NCBI RefSeq assembly: GCF_005930475.1
Contig: NZ_SJEW01000055.1
Coordinates: 1-34,120, forward strand
DNA length: 34,120 nucleotides
Origin: Modestobacter altitudinis
GTDB taxonomy: Bacteria; Actinomycetota; Actinomycetes; Mycobacteriales; Geodermatophilaceae
Direction of reading: 5' to 3'
Position 1 is the first letter of the stretch. Each line of letters begins with the position of its first letter. Both the position numbers and the translations under genes were made by a program. The notes under the pieces were generated by a model, which ran no database searches, was not told the DNA's origin, and saw nothing but the letters and a program-made list of their open reading frames with translations. Positions 15,973 to 24,329 of this stretch are shown here, piece after piece.

Positions 15973-17000
15973 CGGGCACCTCCGGAGGAGACCGGGACGG
16001 GGGGCGCGGGAGCGCTCGGCACGGCCGGCGGGGCGGACCCGCCCGGCAGCCGGCGGCGCAGCCAGGTGGCCGCGCTGCTGACCAGGCCGACCACGCCGCC
16101 GGGGGAGACCAGCACGATGACCAGGAACACGACGCCCAGCCAGGTGGTGAAGCGGTCGGTCCAGCCGCGCAGGTAGGTGTCGCACAGCGTGTAGAGCAGT
16201 GCCCCGACCCAGGCGCCCTCGAGCCGGTTGAGCCCCCCGATGACGGCCGCGGTCAGCACCAGGATGGCGATCGCCAGCGAGATCGAGCCGGCCGACATGC
16301 GGGTGTTCGACCAGGCCGACAGGACGCCGGCGGCGCCGGCCACCGGGGCGGCGAGGGTGAACCCGAGGATGCGGTGCAGCCGGACGTTGTAGCCCAGCGC
16401 CGCCATCCGCACCGGGTCGTCGCGGACGCCCTGCAGGGCCAGCCCGAACGCCGTCCGGGAGACGTGCCGCAGGCCGAGGAAGACGAGGACCGAGACGGCC
16501 AGCAGGAACCAGTACATCCGGGCCGGGTCCTGCACCGGGTCGCCGAGCACCGCCGGCGGGCGGACGCCGTTGATCCCCTCGTGGGCGCCGAAGGTGGGCA
16601 CCGCGGCGAAGTAGAAGTAGGCGACCTGCGCGAAGGCCAGCGTGATGATGAGGAAGTAGATCCCCTGGCTGCCGCTGGCGACGGCGCCGAAGAGCAGGCC
16701 GACGGCGGTCGCGGCGAGGATCCCGACCAGCGCCGCGGCCCAGGGGTCCCACCCGGACTCCACCGACAGCCTGGCGGTGACCAGCCCGGCGACACCGAAC
16801 AGCGCCGTCTGGGCCAGGGAGACCATGCCGCCGTAGCCGGACAGGAACGTCAGGCTGACCGCGACGATCCCGAGCCAGAGCGAGGTGAGGCCGACCTGGC
16901 TGGTGAAGAAGGTCGTGCACACCACCGGCACCAGGGCCAGCACGACGAGCACGACCGCGAGCGCACCGCGGGTGCCGAGGGTCTGCAGCCGGTTCGTCAT
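15969..17000 (-). CDS. livM: Branched-chain amino acid-type ABC transporter permease, LivM
   Basis: This 343-residue inner-membrane permease has about nine to ten hydrophobic segments. It carries the LivM family sequence FLSGYGGMVSLAQTALFGVAG near the N-terminus, the conserved coupling region GLALQGVRDDPVRMAALGYNV, and IGGLNRLEGAWVGALLYT near the C-terminus. The tail is an unusually Pro/Ala-rich cytoplasmic extension of roughly 25 residues. ATG 17000 overlaps the livH stop by 4 bp, showing translational coupling. The protein would form the transmembrane channel with LivH. Confidence 0.93.
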   Translation of the reverse strand: MTNRLQTLGTRGALAVVLVVLALVPVVCTTFFTSQVGLTSLWLGIVAVSLTFLSGYGGMVSLAQTALFGVAGLVTARLSVESGWDPWAAALVGILAATAVGLLFGAVASGSQGIYFLIITLAFAQVAYFYFAAVPTFGAHEGINGVRPPAVLGDPVQDPARMYWFLLAVSVLVFLGLRHVSRTAFGLALQGVRDDPVRMAALGYNVRLHRILGFTLAAPVAGAAGVLSAWSNTRMSAGSISLAIAILVLTAAVIGGLNRLEGAWVGALLYTLCDTYLRGWTDRFTTWLGVVFLVIVLVSPGGVVGLVSSAATWLRRRLPGGSAPPAVPSAPAPPVPVSSGGAR

Positions 17001-18028
17001 CGTGCCTTCCCGAACAGTCCGGTCGGCCGCACCGCGAGGATCGCGGCGAGCAGCACGAAGGTGAGCAGGGCGGAGAGGTTGGCGTACTCGGCCGGCAGGT
17101 AGGCGCCGGCGTACTGGTCGACCAGGCCGAGCAGCAGCGCGCCGAGCGCGGCGCCGCCGAGGCTGCCCATCCCCCCGACGATGACGACCACCAGCGCGCT
17201 GACCAGGAAGGACTGGTCCTGCCCGGGTGCCAGCGACAGGGCCGTGCCGGCGAAGACGCCGCCCAGGCCGGCGAGCGCGGAGCCGACGAAGAAGGCGATC
17301 GCGAAGACCTTCTGCACGTTGACGCCGAGGGCCGAGGTCATCTGGCTGTCGTCGACCCCGGCGCGGACCACCATCCCCACCCGGGTCCGGGTGTAGACCA
17401 GCCAGAAGAGCAGGCCCACCGCGAGGGCGGCGACCAGCATCGCGATCCGGAAGCGGGGGTAGGACAGGTCGTAGACGCCCAGCGACAGCGGCTGGGCGAG
17501 GAACTCCGGGGGCGCGATCGCCGTCGGGGTGGCCCCGAACCGGGCCAGCATCTGGTCGGCCAGGATCAGCGAGACCGCGATGGTGATCAGCGCCTGCCGG
17601 AGGTCCTGACCCTGGTTCCAGCGCAGGAACAGCTGGTGGACGACCAGGCCGACCAGCCCGCTGGCTGCCATCGCCAGCAGCGCGGCCAGCCACCAGTTCA
17701 TCCCGGCGTCCTGCACGAGCTGCAGCGCCACGTAGCCGCCGAGCAGGAACAGCGCGCCGTGGGCCAGGTTGGTCACCCGGAGCAGCCCGAAGATCAGGGT
17801 CAGCCCGCTGGCGCTGATGAAGTACAGCCCGGCGAGGGTGAGCCCGTTGAGCGTGATGAGGATGAACGTCGGGACGTTGCCCTCGGTGCCCAGACCCTTG
17901 TCGAAGGCCTGCAGCAGCACCCCCAGCAGGCCCAGCGCGCCGACCAGCACGGCGGCCGTCGCGGCCACCGGGAGCCGGGCACGGGGTCGGGGGGTGGAGC
18001 GGCGGGCCGCCGCTGTCTGGATGGCCAT
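16997..18028 (-). CDS. livH: Branched-chain amino acid-type ABC transporter permease, LivH
   Basis: This 343-residue permease starts MAIQTAAARRSTPRPRARLP, has an N-terminal helix, then the family hallmark LNGLTLAGLYFISASGLTLIFGLLRVTNLAHGALFLLGGY and the coupling helix region VRAGVDDSQMTSALGVNV, and ends with VDQYAGAYL and a final helix. The next ATG upstream (18082) is rejected because the reading frame between 18082 and 18028 contains the operator and lies at or before the expected transcription start. Only a weak ribosome binding site is visible before 18028. It is the first gene of livHMGF. The matching binding protein gene is about 4.8 kb away but carries a nearly identical operator. Confidence 0.92.
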   Translation of the reverse strand: MAIQTAAARRSTPRPRARLPVAATAAVLVGALGLLGVLLQAFDKGLGTEGNVPTFILITLNGLTLAGLYFISASGLTLIFGLLRVTNLAHGALFLLGGYVALQLVQDAGMNWWLAALLAMAASGLVGLVVHQLFLRWNQGQDLRQALITIAVSLILADQMLARFGATPTAIAPPEFLAQPLSLGVYDLSYPRFRIAMLVAALAVGLLFWLVYTRTRVGMVVRAGVDDSQMTSALGVNVQKVFAIAFFVGSALAGLGGVFAGTALSLAPGQDQSFLVSALVVVIVGGMGSLGGAALGALLLGLVDQYAGAYLPAEYANLSALLTFVLLAAILAVRPTGLFGKAR

Positions 18029-18059
18029 CAACGCACCGAGCCCTTCGCGCCCTTGCGGG

Positions 18060-18109
18060 GGAACCGATAATCGATTAGGCATGTCATCACATGACCTGGA
18101 TCACGTCAA
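18060..18109. promoter_or_regulatory. Divergent promoter region with operator between livH and the Tm-1-like gene
   Basis: On the minus strand TTGACG (18109-18104), a 17-base spacer and TGACAT (18086-18081) form a good promoter for livHMGF. Immediately downstream is the operator AACCGATAATCGATTA (18062-18077, centre 18069). Its reverse complement shares 15 consecutive bases, AATCGATTATCGGTT, with the operator at 22798-22812. Binding there would block the livH promoter at its start site. The rightward promoter for the Tm-1-like gene must also lie here, but I see no clear -10 for it. GTCATCACATGAC (18083-18095) is a further small palindrome. Confidence 0.72.
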
Positions 18110-18118
18110 GGAGCCGCC

Positions 18119-19330
18119 GTGAGCACGCCCACCGTCGTCCTGGTCGGCACCCTCGACACCAAGGGCGAGGAGTACGCGTTCCTCCGGGACCGGCTGCACC
18201 AGGCGGGCGTCGCCACCGTCGTCGTCGACGTCGGGACGCAGGGGCCGCCGCGCACCGCGCCGGACGTCACCCGGGCGGAGGTGGCGGCCGCGGGCGGGTT
18301 CGACCTGGCCGGCCTCACCGACCGGGGGACGGCGGTGGCGGCGATGTGCTCGGCGGCGCCGGGCGTCGTCCGCCGGCTCTACGAGGAGGGCCGCTGCCAG
18401 GGGGTGCTGGCCGCCGGCGGCTCGGGCAACACCGCCATCGCGACGGCGGCGATGCGGGCCCTGCCGGTGGGGGTGCCCAAGCTGGTGGTCTCCACGATGG
18501 CCTCCGGGGACACGGCCGGCTACGTCGACGTCAGCGACGTCACCCTGATGCCCGCGGTCACCGACGTGGCCGGCCTCAACTCCGTCTCCGGGCGCATCCT
18601 GGCCAACGCCGCGGCCGCCATGGCCGGGATGGTCAGCGCGCCGCCGCTCGACCTGGGCGCCGCCCGGCCGGTCGTCGCGGCCACCATGTTCGGCGTGACC
18701 ACGCCGGCGGTCACCACCGCGCGGGAGGAGCTCGAGCGCCGCGGCTACGAGGTGCTCGTCTTCCACGCCACCGGCACCGGCGGACGGAGCATGGAGGGCC
18801 TGGTCGAGGCCGGGTACGTCATAGGCGTGCTGGACCTGACGACGACGGAGCTCGCCGACGACCTGGTCGGCGGGGTGCTGTCGGCCGGGCCGCACCGGCT
18901 GGAGGCCGCCGGCCGGCGCGGGGTGCCGCAGGTGGTCTCGCTGGGCGCGCTGGACATGGTCAACTTCGGTCCGCGCGAGTCGGTGCCGGCGCGGTTCGCC
19001 GACCGCACCCTCTACGTGCACAACCCGAGCATCACGCTGATGCGCACCACGCCGGAGGAGTGCGCGGAGCTGGGGCGCCGGGTGGGCACCAAGCTGTCGG
19101 CGGCCACCGGCCCGGTGGCGCTGTTCGTGCCGCTGCGCGGCATCTCCGCGCTCGCCGGCGCGGACGGGCCCTTCTTCGACGCGGAGGCCGACGCGGCGCT
19201 GCTGGCAGGGTTGCGCGAGACGCTCGCCCCCTCGGTCGAGCTGCACGAGCTCGACGCGCACGTCAACGACCCCGAGTTCGCCGTCGCCATGGCGGCGCGG
19301 CTCGACGAGTTCCTGGGAGGCACGCGATGA
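18119..19330 (+). CDS. Tm-1-like ATP-binding protein (UPF0261 family)
   Basis: This 403-residue protein belongs to the UPF0261/Tm-1 N-terminal family. The hallmark [17 protein letters not shown] is at residues about 10-26, followed by glycine-rich [34 protein letters not shown], which fits the nucleotide-binding region described for the tomato Tm-1 protein. In plants and fungi this domain is fused to a TIM-barrel domain; here that second half is the next gene, joined by an ATGA overlap. The bacterial reaction is unknown to me. GTG 18119 is chosen because AAGGAG ends 5 bases before it. It shares its upstream region and operator with livH, placing it in the same regulon. Confidence 0.87.
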   Translation: MSTPTVVLVGTLDTKGEEYAFLRDRLHQAGVATVVVDVGTQGPPRTAPDVTRAEVAAAGGFDLAGLTDRGTAVAAMCSAAPGVVRRLYEEGRCQGVLAAGGSGNTAIATAAMRALPVGVPKLVVSTMASGDTAGYVDVSDVTLMPAVTDVAGLNSVSGRILANAAAAMAGMVSAPPLDLGAARPVVAATMFGVTTPAVTTAREELERRGYEVLVFHATGTGGRSMEGLVEAGYVIGVLDLTTTELADDLVGGVLSAGPHRLEAAGRRGVPQVVSLGALDMVNFGPRESVPARFADRTLYVHNPSITLMRTTPEECAELGRRVGTKLSAATGPVALFVPLRGISALAGADGPFFDAEADAALLAGLRETLAPSVELHELDAHVNDPEFAVAMAARLDEFLGGTR

Positions 19331-20154
19331 ACGGTGAGCAGGCACGGCAGCGGCTGCGGGAGACCCGGGCGGCGGGCGGCACCCTCATCGGCGCCGGGGC
19401 GGGCACCGGCCTGTCCGCGAAGTGCGCGGAGGCCGGCGGTGCCGACCTGGTCATCATCTACAACTCCGGCCGCTACCGGATGGCCGGCCGGGGCTCGCTG
19501 GCCGGGCTGATGCCCTACGGCGACGCCAACGCCATCGTGCTGGAGATGGCCGCGGAGGTGCTGCCGGTCGTCCGGGAGACCCCCGTGCTCGCCGGGGTCT
19601 GCGGAACCGACCCCTTCCGGTTGATGGACCGGTTCCTGCGGCAGATCGAGGACGCCGGATTCGCCGGTGTGCAGAACTTCCCGACCGTCGGGCTCATCGA
19701 CGGGGTCTTCCGGGCCAACCTCGAGGAGACCGGGATGAGCTACGCGCAGGAGGTGGAGATGATCGGCCTGGCCGCCGAACGGGGGCTGCTCACCGCCCCG
19801 TACGTCTTCGACGTCGCCTCCGCCGAGGCGATGACCCGGGCCGGTGCCGACGTCCTGGTGCCGCACATGGGGCTGACCACCAAGGGCAGCATCGGGGCGC
19901 AGACCGCACGGACGCTGGACGACTGCGTGACCGCGGTGCAGGAGATGCACGACGCCGCGGTGACGATCAACCCCGACGTCATCGTGCTGTGCCACGGGGG
20001 ACCGATCGCCGAACCGGAGGACGCGCAGTACGTGCTGGAGCGGACCTCCGGGGTGGTCGGCTTCTTCGGCGCCTCCAGCATGGAGCGGCTGCCGACCGAG
20101 ATCGCGATCACCGAGAACATGCGGCGGTTCAAGGCCGTGCGCACTGCTCCTTGA
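19327..20154 (+). CDS. PEP hydrolase-family TIM-barrel protein (Tm-1 C-terminal-like)
   Basis: This 275-residue cytoplasmic protein resembles the PEP-hydrolase/TIM-barrel family related to PEP mutase-type barrels. It starts [18 protein letters not shown], then [47 protein letters not shown], the VCGTDPF motif, [13 protein letters not shown] and a late CHGGPI phosphate-loop-like segment. The family name is by homology; a real PEP hydrolase activity is not established for such genes. The 4-bp overlap with the Tm-1-like gene, and their fusion in plants and fungi, suggest one two-part enzyme. Its stop codon lies inside the -35 box of the next gene's promoter. Confidence 0.86.
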   Translation: MNGEQARQRLRETRAAGGTLIGAGAGTGLSAKCAEAGGADLVIIYNSGRYRMAGRGSLAGLMPYGDANAIVLEMAAEVLPVVRETPVLAGVCGTDPFRLMDRFLRQIEDAGFAGVQNFPTVGLIDGVFRANLEETGMSYAQEVEMIGLAAERGLLTAPYVFDVASAEAMTRAGADVLVPHMGLTTKGSIGAQTARTLDDCVTAVQEMHDAAVTINPDVIVLCHGGPIAEPEDAQYVLERTSGVVGFFGASSMERLPTEIAITENMRRFKAVRTAP

Positions 20155-20196
20155 CGCGACGGGCCTCCGGTCGTAGCTTCATCGATCATCGATCAA
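20151..20196 (+). promoter_or_regulatory. Promoter and operator of the second GntR gene
   Basis: TTGACG (20151-20156), a 17-base spacer and TAGCTT (20174-20179) form a clear promoter. It is overlapped downstream by TTCATCGATCATCGATCAA (20178-20196), an inverted repeat around C20187 matching in 8 of 9 positions. The core CGAT-N-ATCG matches the operators at 18062 and 22796. The position between -10 and start site suggests repression, probably including autoregulation. Confidence 0.72.
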
Positions 20197-20324
20197 CCGT
20201 GGGACGGCGATTCGGACGGCCCGGTGGTGGGAGGGGCGTCCACGGGTCCGGTCGGGACGCCGGGATCATGGGCAGCGGCGGGGCGTGCCGCGCTCCGCTC
20301 GACCAGCCAGAACTGGAGGTGGCC

Positions 20325-21032
20325 ATGACCGGCCCCGACGCCCTCACCCGCAGCGTGCTCGCCGACCAGGTCAAGGAGCGGCTGCTGGAGTCGATCCTGG
20401 ACGGGTCGTACCCGCCGGACTCGCGCATCGTCGAGACCGCGGTCGCCAAGGAGCTGGGCACCAGCCAGGCGCCGGTCCGCGAGGCCCTGCGCGGCCTCGA
20501 GGCGCTCGGCATCGTCGAGATCACCCCCTTCCGCGGGGCCCGGGTGCGCCGGCTGGACACCGCCGAGCTGCTCGAGGCCTACGTCGTCCGGTCGACCATC
20601 GAGGTGCTCGGGGCCCGGTTGGCCATGGCCCGGATCACCGACGACGACGTCACGGCCCTGCTCCGGATCGGCGAGGACATGCGCCGCGCGGCCGACGCCG
20701 GCGACGGCCGCGCGCTGGCGATCGTGGACGCCAGCTTCCACGAGAAGATCATGCAGCTGTCGGGCAACGGCACCCTGCTGCGCGTGTGGCGCTCGCTGGA
20801 GCCGATGTCGCGCACCTACATCACCCTGGTCGGCCCCAACTCCGACCCGCAGTGGACCTGCGGCCTGCACGACCCGATCCTCGACGGCGTCCGCAGCCGG
20901 GACGCCGACGCGGTCGTCCGCGCCATCGAGCGCCACTTCGACGAGGTCCGGGAGCGGCTGGCCGGCTCCCTGGCCGAGGTGGCCGAGCAGCAGGACCACG
21001 CGGCCGAGCAGCAGGCCACCGCGACGAGCTGA
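20325..21032 (+). CDS. GntR family regulator, FCD subfamily, copy 2
   Basis: This is a 235-residue regulator. The winged-helix domain contains VKERLLESILDGSYPPDSRIVETAVAKEL and the recognition segment TSQAPVREALRGLEAL; the FCD ligand domain shows VDASFHEKI and GLHDPIL, then RHFDEVRE. Many positions match copy 1 at 13846 (for instance MRRAADAGD and VWRSL), so the two arose by duplication or share close ancestry. ATG 20325 has GGAGG five bases upstream. The 5' leader is about 145 bases and contains a 7-bp stem GGCGTCC/GGACGCC (20235-20261). The C-terminal 20 residues are a Gln/Ala-rich tail. It is probably co-transcribed with the dehydrogenase 81 bp downstream. Confidence 0.87.
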   Translation: MTGPDALTRSVLADQVKERLLESILDGSYPPDSRIVETAVAKELGTSQAPVREALRGLEALGIVEITPFRGARVRRLDTAELLEAYVVRSTIEVLGARLAMARITDDDVTALLRIGEDMRRAADAGDGRALAIVDASFHEKIMQLSGNGTLLRVWRSLEPMSRTYITLVGPNSDPQWTCGLHDPILDGVRSRDADAVVRAIERHFDEVRERLAGSLAEVAEQQDHAAEQQATATS

Positions 21033-21113
21033 GCAGTCCCATCCCGGCCTCCGGCCGGCCGGCGAGGGCGAGCCGCCCGAGCCCACCACCCCCGACGACG
21101 AGGGAGAACCACC

Positions 21114-22604
21114 GTGAGGACCATCCAGCACTGGATCGACGGCCAGGAGACGAGGGGGGACTCCACCCGCGCCGGCGCGGTGTTCGACCCGGCGACGGGG
21201 GAGCAGCAGGCCGAGGTCCTGCTCGCCGAGCAGTCCGACGTGGACCGGGTGGTCGCCGCGGCGGCGGCCGCGTTCGAGGACTGGTCGCAGTCCTCGCTGT
21301 CCCGGCGGACCGGGATCCTGTTCGCCTTCCGGGAGATCGTGCACCGCCGCAAGGACGAGATCGCCGCGGCGATCACCGACGAGCACGGCAAGGTGCTCTC
21401 CGACGCGGCGGGAGAGGTCCAGCGCGGCCTCGAGGTGGTGGAGTTCGCCTGCGGCATCCCGCAGCTGCTCAAGGGCGAGTACTCCGACCAGGTCTCCACG
21501 GGCGTGGACAGCTACAGCTTCCGCCAGCCGCTCGGCGTGGTCGCCGGCATCACTCCGTTCAACTTCCCGGCGATGGTCCCGATGTGGATGTTCCCGGTGG
21601 CGATCGCCTGCGGGAACACCTTCGTGCTCAAGCCCAGCGAGCGGGACCCCTCGGCGGCGGTGCTGCTGGCGCAGATGTGGGCCGAGGCCGGTCTGCCGCC
21701 CGGCGTCTTCAACGTCCTGCACGGTGACAAGGTCGCCGTGGACGGGCTGCTCGACCACCCCGACGTCGCCGCGGTCTCCTTCGTCGGGTCCACGCCGATC
21801 GCGCAGTACGTGCACGAGCGGGGCACCCGCAGCGGCAAGCGCGTGCAGGCCCTCGGCGGGGCGAAGAACCACGCCGTCGTGCTGCCCGACGCCGACCTGG
21901 AGTTCGCCGCCGACCACCTCGCCGCCGCGGCCTACGGCTCGGCGGGGGAGCGGTGCATGGCCATCTCCGCGACCGTCGCCGTCGGCTCGGTCGGTGACGA
22001 GCTCATCGACGTCCTGGACCGGCGCAGTCGTGCGGTGCGGGTCGGGCCCGGCCGGGAGCCGGGCAGCGACATGGGGCCGATCATCACCCGGGCGTCCCGC
22101 GACCGGATCGTCTCGCTGATCACCGCGGGGGAGGAGAGCGGGGCCAAGGTCGTCGTCGACGGTCGGGACCTGGTCGTCCCCGGCCACGAGAACGGCTTCT
22201 TCGTCGGCCCGACCCTGGTCGACCAGGTGAGTCCGGACATGGAGGTCTACCGCCAGGAGGTCTTCGGCCCGGTCCTGTCGGTGCTGCGGGCCGGCACCGT
22301 CGACGAGGCCATCGACCTGATCAACGCCAACCCCTACGGCAACGGGACGGCCATCTTCACCTCGCACGGCGGAGCGGCGCGGAAGTTCGCCCGCGGGGTG
22401 CAGGTCGGGATGATCGGGGTGAACGTGCCGGTGCCGGTCCCGATGGCCTACCACTCCTTCGGCGGCTGGAAGAACTCGCTGTTCGGCGAGCACCACGTCC
22501 ACGGCCCGGACGGCATCCGGTTCTACACCCGGGCGAAGGTGGTCACCCAGCGGTGGCCGGAACTCGAGCGGGACGCCTCCTTCGACATGCCCACGGCGCG
22601 CTAG
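21114..22604 (+). CDS. mmsA: CoA-acylating methylmalonate-semialdehyde dehydrogenase
   Basis: This 496-residue ALDH-superfamily enzyme is of the MMSDH/IolA type, converting malonate or methylmalonate semialdehyde to acetyl- or propionyl-CoA with NAD+ and CoA. Family marks are GITPFNFPAMVPMWMFP, the sequence LGGAKNHAVVLPDAD, where ordinary ALDHs carry the catalytic Glu, and catalytic Cys in GERCMAIS (about residue 281). Loss of that Glu is typical of CoA-acylating members, in contrast to the hydrolytic ALDH at 8400. GTG 21114 has GAGGGAGA upstream. It follows the GntR gene in the same direction. In this cluster it suggests that the pathway ends in a C3/C4 semialdehyde, but the true substrate is not proven. 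The gene symbol follows family naming. Confidence 0.88.
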   Translation: MRTIQHWIDGQETRGDSTRAGAVFDPATGEQQAEVLLAEQSDVDRVVAAAAAAFEDWSQSSLSRRTGILFAFREIVHRRKDEIAAAITDEHGKVLSDAAGEVQRGLEVVEFACGIPQLLKGEYSDQVSTGVDSYSFRQPLGVVAGITPFNFPAMVPMWMFPVAIACGNTFVLKPSERDPSAAVLLAQMWAEAGLPPGVFNVLHGDKVAVDGLLDHPDVAAVSFVGSTPIAQYVHERGTRSGKRVQALGGAKNHAVVLPDADLEFAADHLAAAAYGSAGERCMAISATVAVGSVGDELIDVLDRRSRAVRVGPGREPGSDMGPIITRASRDRIVSLITAGEESGAKVVVDGRDLVVPGHENGFFVGPTLVDQVSPDMEVYRQEVFGPVLSVLRAGTVDEAIDLINANPYGNGTAIFTSHGGAARKFARGVQVGMIGVNVPVPVPMAYHSFGGWKNSLFGEHHVHGPDGIRFYTRAKVVTQRWPELERDASFDMPTAR

Positions 22605-22690
22605 CGGTCCCGACCCACCTCGGTCGCCGGTCGGCGGCGGGCCGTCCCGGTCCGTCGCCGGTCGGCGCATGCCCCAGAACGGCAGGTCAG

Positions 22691-22720
22691 CCGCTCGTCA
22701 GCGGCATCGGTCGGCCGATG
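22691..22720 (+). terminator. Tandem hairpins after the MMSDH-type gene
   Basis: Two adjacent perfect hairpins, CCGCT-CGTC-AGCGG (22691-22704) and CATCGG-TCGG-CCGATG (22705-22720), lie about 90 bases after the stop codon. They could act as a terminator before the next promoter at 22754. There is only a short T-run after them. A 14-bp direct repeat GTCGCCGGTCGGCG (22623 and 22654) precedes them. Confidence 0.45.
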
Positions 22721-22753
22721 GAGACGTTTCGGCAACGGGCCGCGGCCGACCCC

Positions 22754-22815
22754 TTGACGGCGTCAAAATGTGATCTCTACCATCCCCGGTGATCGTCAAT
22801 CGATTATCGGTTGAC
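22754..22815 (+). promoter_or_regulatory. Promoter and 21-bp palindromic operator for the substrate-binding protein
   Basis: TTGACG (22754-22759), 18 bases, then TACCAT (22778-22783) form the promoter. Downstream lies the best operator in the window, TCAATCGATTATCGGTTGA (22796-22814), extended by a matching G and C at 22795 and 22815. The half-sites TCAATCGAT and ATCGGTTGA pair almost perfectly around T22805. The leader then runs to the start codon at 22868. Confidence 0.78.
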
Positions 22816-22867
22816 TTCACACAGGGAGCGGCTCCGGTCGCTCCCCAGCCAGGGAGCAGGAGAGTCG

Positions 22868-24253
22868 ATGAGGACATCCAGGAGCCGGCTGAGCGGAGCG
22901 GGGAGGCTCGCGGCGGTCACCACCGCCGCGGTGCTCGGCCTCGTCGCATGCGGCGGGGGCAGCGGAGGTGGGGACGACGCGGCGAGCACCGGCTCGGAGT
23001 CCGCGGCGGCCCCGGCCGACGCCCCTGAGGGCGCCATCAAGATCGGTGTGCTGACGACCTGTGGCGGACCGTTCGCCACCTTCGAGGGCCAGTCGCTGTC
23101 CGGCGCCAAGTACGCCCTGGTCGACCAGGCCGGCGGGACGGCCGACGGCACCGGCCCGCAGGACCAGGTCACCGGGGCCACCGTGGCCGGCACGCCGCTG
23201 GCGGTCAGCTACGGCTGCTCGGACGCCACGCCGGACAAGGCCGTCGCCGAGGCCCGCCGGCTGGTGGAGAACGTCGGCGTGCAGATCCTGCTCGGCCCGC
23301 TCTCCGGTGACGAGGGCGTCGCCGTCGCGGAGTACGCCAAGAGCCAGCCCGACGTGACCTTCGTCAACGGCACGTCCGGCGCGCAGTCGACCACGCTGTC
23401 GGTGAAGGCGCCCAACTTCTTCCGCTTCGGCGGTGACGGCGCGCAGTGGATGGCGGGCCTGGGCACCTACGCCTACCAGGAGAAGGGCTGGCGCAAGGTC
23501 GCCATCCTCGGCGAGGACTACTCCTACCCCTACACCCAGGCCGCCGGCTTCGTCAGCGAGTTCACCGCCCTGGGCGGTGAGGTGACCGCGCGCAGCTGGG
23601 TGCCGCTGACCCAGACCGACTGGTCCTCCCCGGTCGCGCAGCTGCCCCGCGACGTCGACGGCGTGCTGCTGCTGACCGGTGGCACCAACACGGTCGCCGC
23701 GGAGAAGGCCTTCATCCAGGTCGGCAAGGACCCCGGTGACTTCCTGCTCGGCGGGTCCTCGGTGATGGACCCGACGTCCTTCACCGTCGGCGACCAGCTC
23801 GACGGGCTGGTCGGCGGCTCGCCGGTGCCGCTGGGCAGCGACGAGCAGGCGTGGACCGCCTACGTCGACGGGTTCACCAAGGTGTTCCCCGACGTCGACC
23901 CGCAGAGCCTGTTCACCGCGCTGTACTTCAACGGCATGCAGGTGGTCCTGGCGGCCCTCGACCAGGTCGGCGGCACGCTCGACGACCCGGCCGCCTTCCA
24001 GCAGGCGCTGGCGGCGCAGCAGCCGACGTTCCCCAGCGGCGCGGTGAGCCTGGACGACAACCGCAACTCGGTCCAGCCGAACTACGTGGTGCAGATCGTC
24101 AAGGACGGCGACCAGCTCGGCTTCAAGCTGCTCTCCACCGTCGACGACGTCGACCAGACCTTCGGCGGTCTGTTCGGTCCCGACTCGCCGGACCCCAGCC
24201 GCACGGAGCCCGAGAAGGCCACGGGCAACCCGCCGCCGTGGTCGAACGACTGA
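22868..24253 (+). CDS. Lipoprotein substrate-binding protein of a Liv-type ABC importer
   Basis: This 461-residue extracytoplasmic receptor belongs to the type I periplasmic-binding/Leu-Ile-Val-binding family. A Sec-type lipoprotein signal is clear: basic MRTSRSR, a hydrophobic core and lipobox LVAC with the lipidated Cys at residue 28, followed by a Gly/Ser/Asp linker. The mature domain starts AIKIGVLTTCGGPFATFEGQSLSGAKYALV, as in LivK-like proteins. It ends with a charged, Pro-rich tail. ATG 22868 is preferred over the TTG at 22811, which lies in the operator and would bury the signal peptide; AGGAGA precedes the ATG by four bases. It almost certainly feeds the livHMGF permease, as both units carry the same operator. 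The ligand is unknown. Confidence 0.9.
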   Translation: MRTSRSRLSGAGRLAAVTTAAVLGLVACGGGSGGGDDAASTGSESAAAPADAPEGAIKIGVLTTCGGPFATFEGQSLSGAKYALVDQAGGTADGTGPQDQVTGATVAGTPLAVSYGCSDATPDKAVAEARRLVENVGVQILLGPLSGDEGVAVAEYAKSQPDVTFVNGTSGAQSTTLSVKAPNFFRFGGDGAQWMAGLGTYAYQEKGWRKVAILGEDYSYPYTQAAGFVSEFTALGGEVTARSWVPLTQTDWSSPVAQLPRDVDGVLLLTGGTNTVAAEKAFIQVGKDPGDFLLGGSSVMDPTSFTVGDQLDGLVGGSPVPLGSDEQAWTAYVDGFTKVFPDVDPQSLFTALYFNGMQVVLAALDQVGGTLDDPAAFQQALAAQQPTFPSGAVSLDDNRNSVQPNYVVQIVKDGDQLGFKLLSTVDDVDQTFGGLFGPDSPDPSRTEPEKATGNPPPWSND

Positions 24254-24267
24254 CCGGCTGACCAGAC

Positions 24268-24307
24268 CCCGTCGGCACGGTGCGCGCCCGCGCACCGTGC
24301 CGACGGG
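24268..24307 (+). terminator. Perfect 18-bp stem-loop between binding protein and transaldolase genes
   Basis: CCCGTCGGCACGGTGCGC (24268-24285) and its exact complement (24290-24307) enclose a 4-base loop. No T-run follows, and the next gene's ribosome binding site begins 13 bases later. It could be a partial terminator, or an mRNA-stabilising hairpin giving more binding protein than transaldolase, as is common after binding-protein genes. The structure is certain; the function is inferred. Confidence 0.7.
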
Positions 24308-24329
24308 CACGTGCACCCCAGGAGAGACG

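Noticed and set aside
18029-18082. N-terminal extension of LivH to ATG 18082
   Set aside because: The extension would be encoded by the operator itself, and the -10 TGACAT at 18081-18086 overlaps that ATG, so it lies upstream of the expected transcript start.
20193-22670. An 825-codon minus-strand open frame
   Set aside because: It is a shadow of the GntR and MMSDH-type genes, and its composition is Arg/Gly/Asp/His-rich without any motif.
22811-22867. N-terminal extension of the binding protein to TTG 22811
   Set aside because: It begins inside the palindromic operator and would place 19 polar residues before a clear lipoprotein signal peptide.
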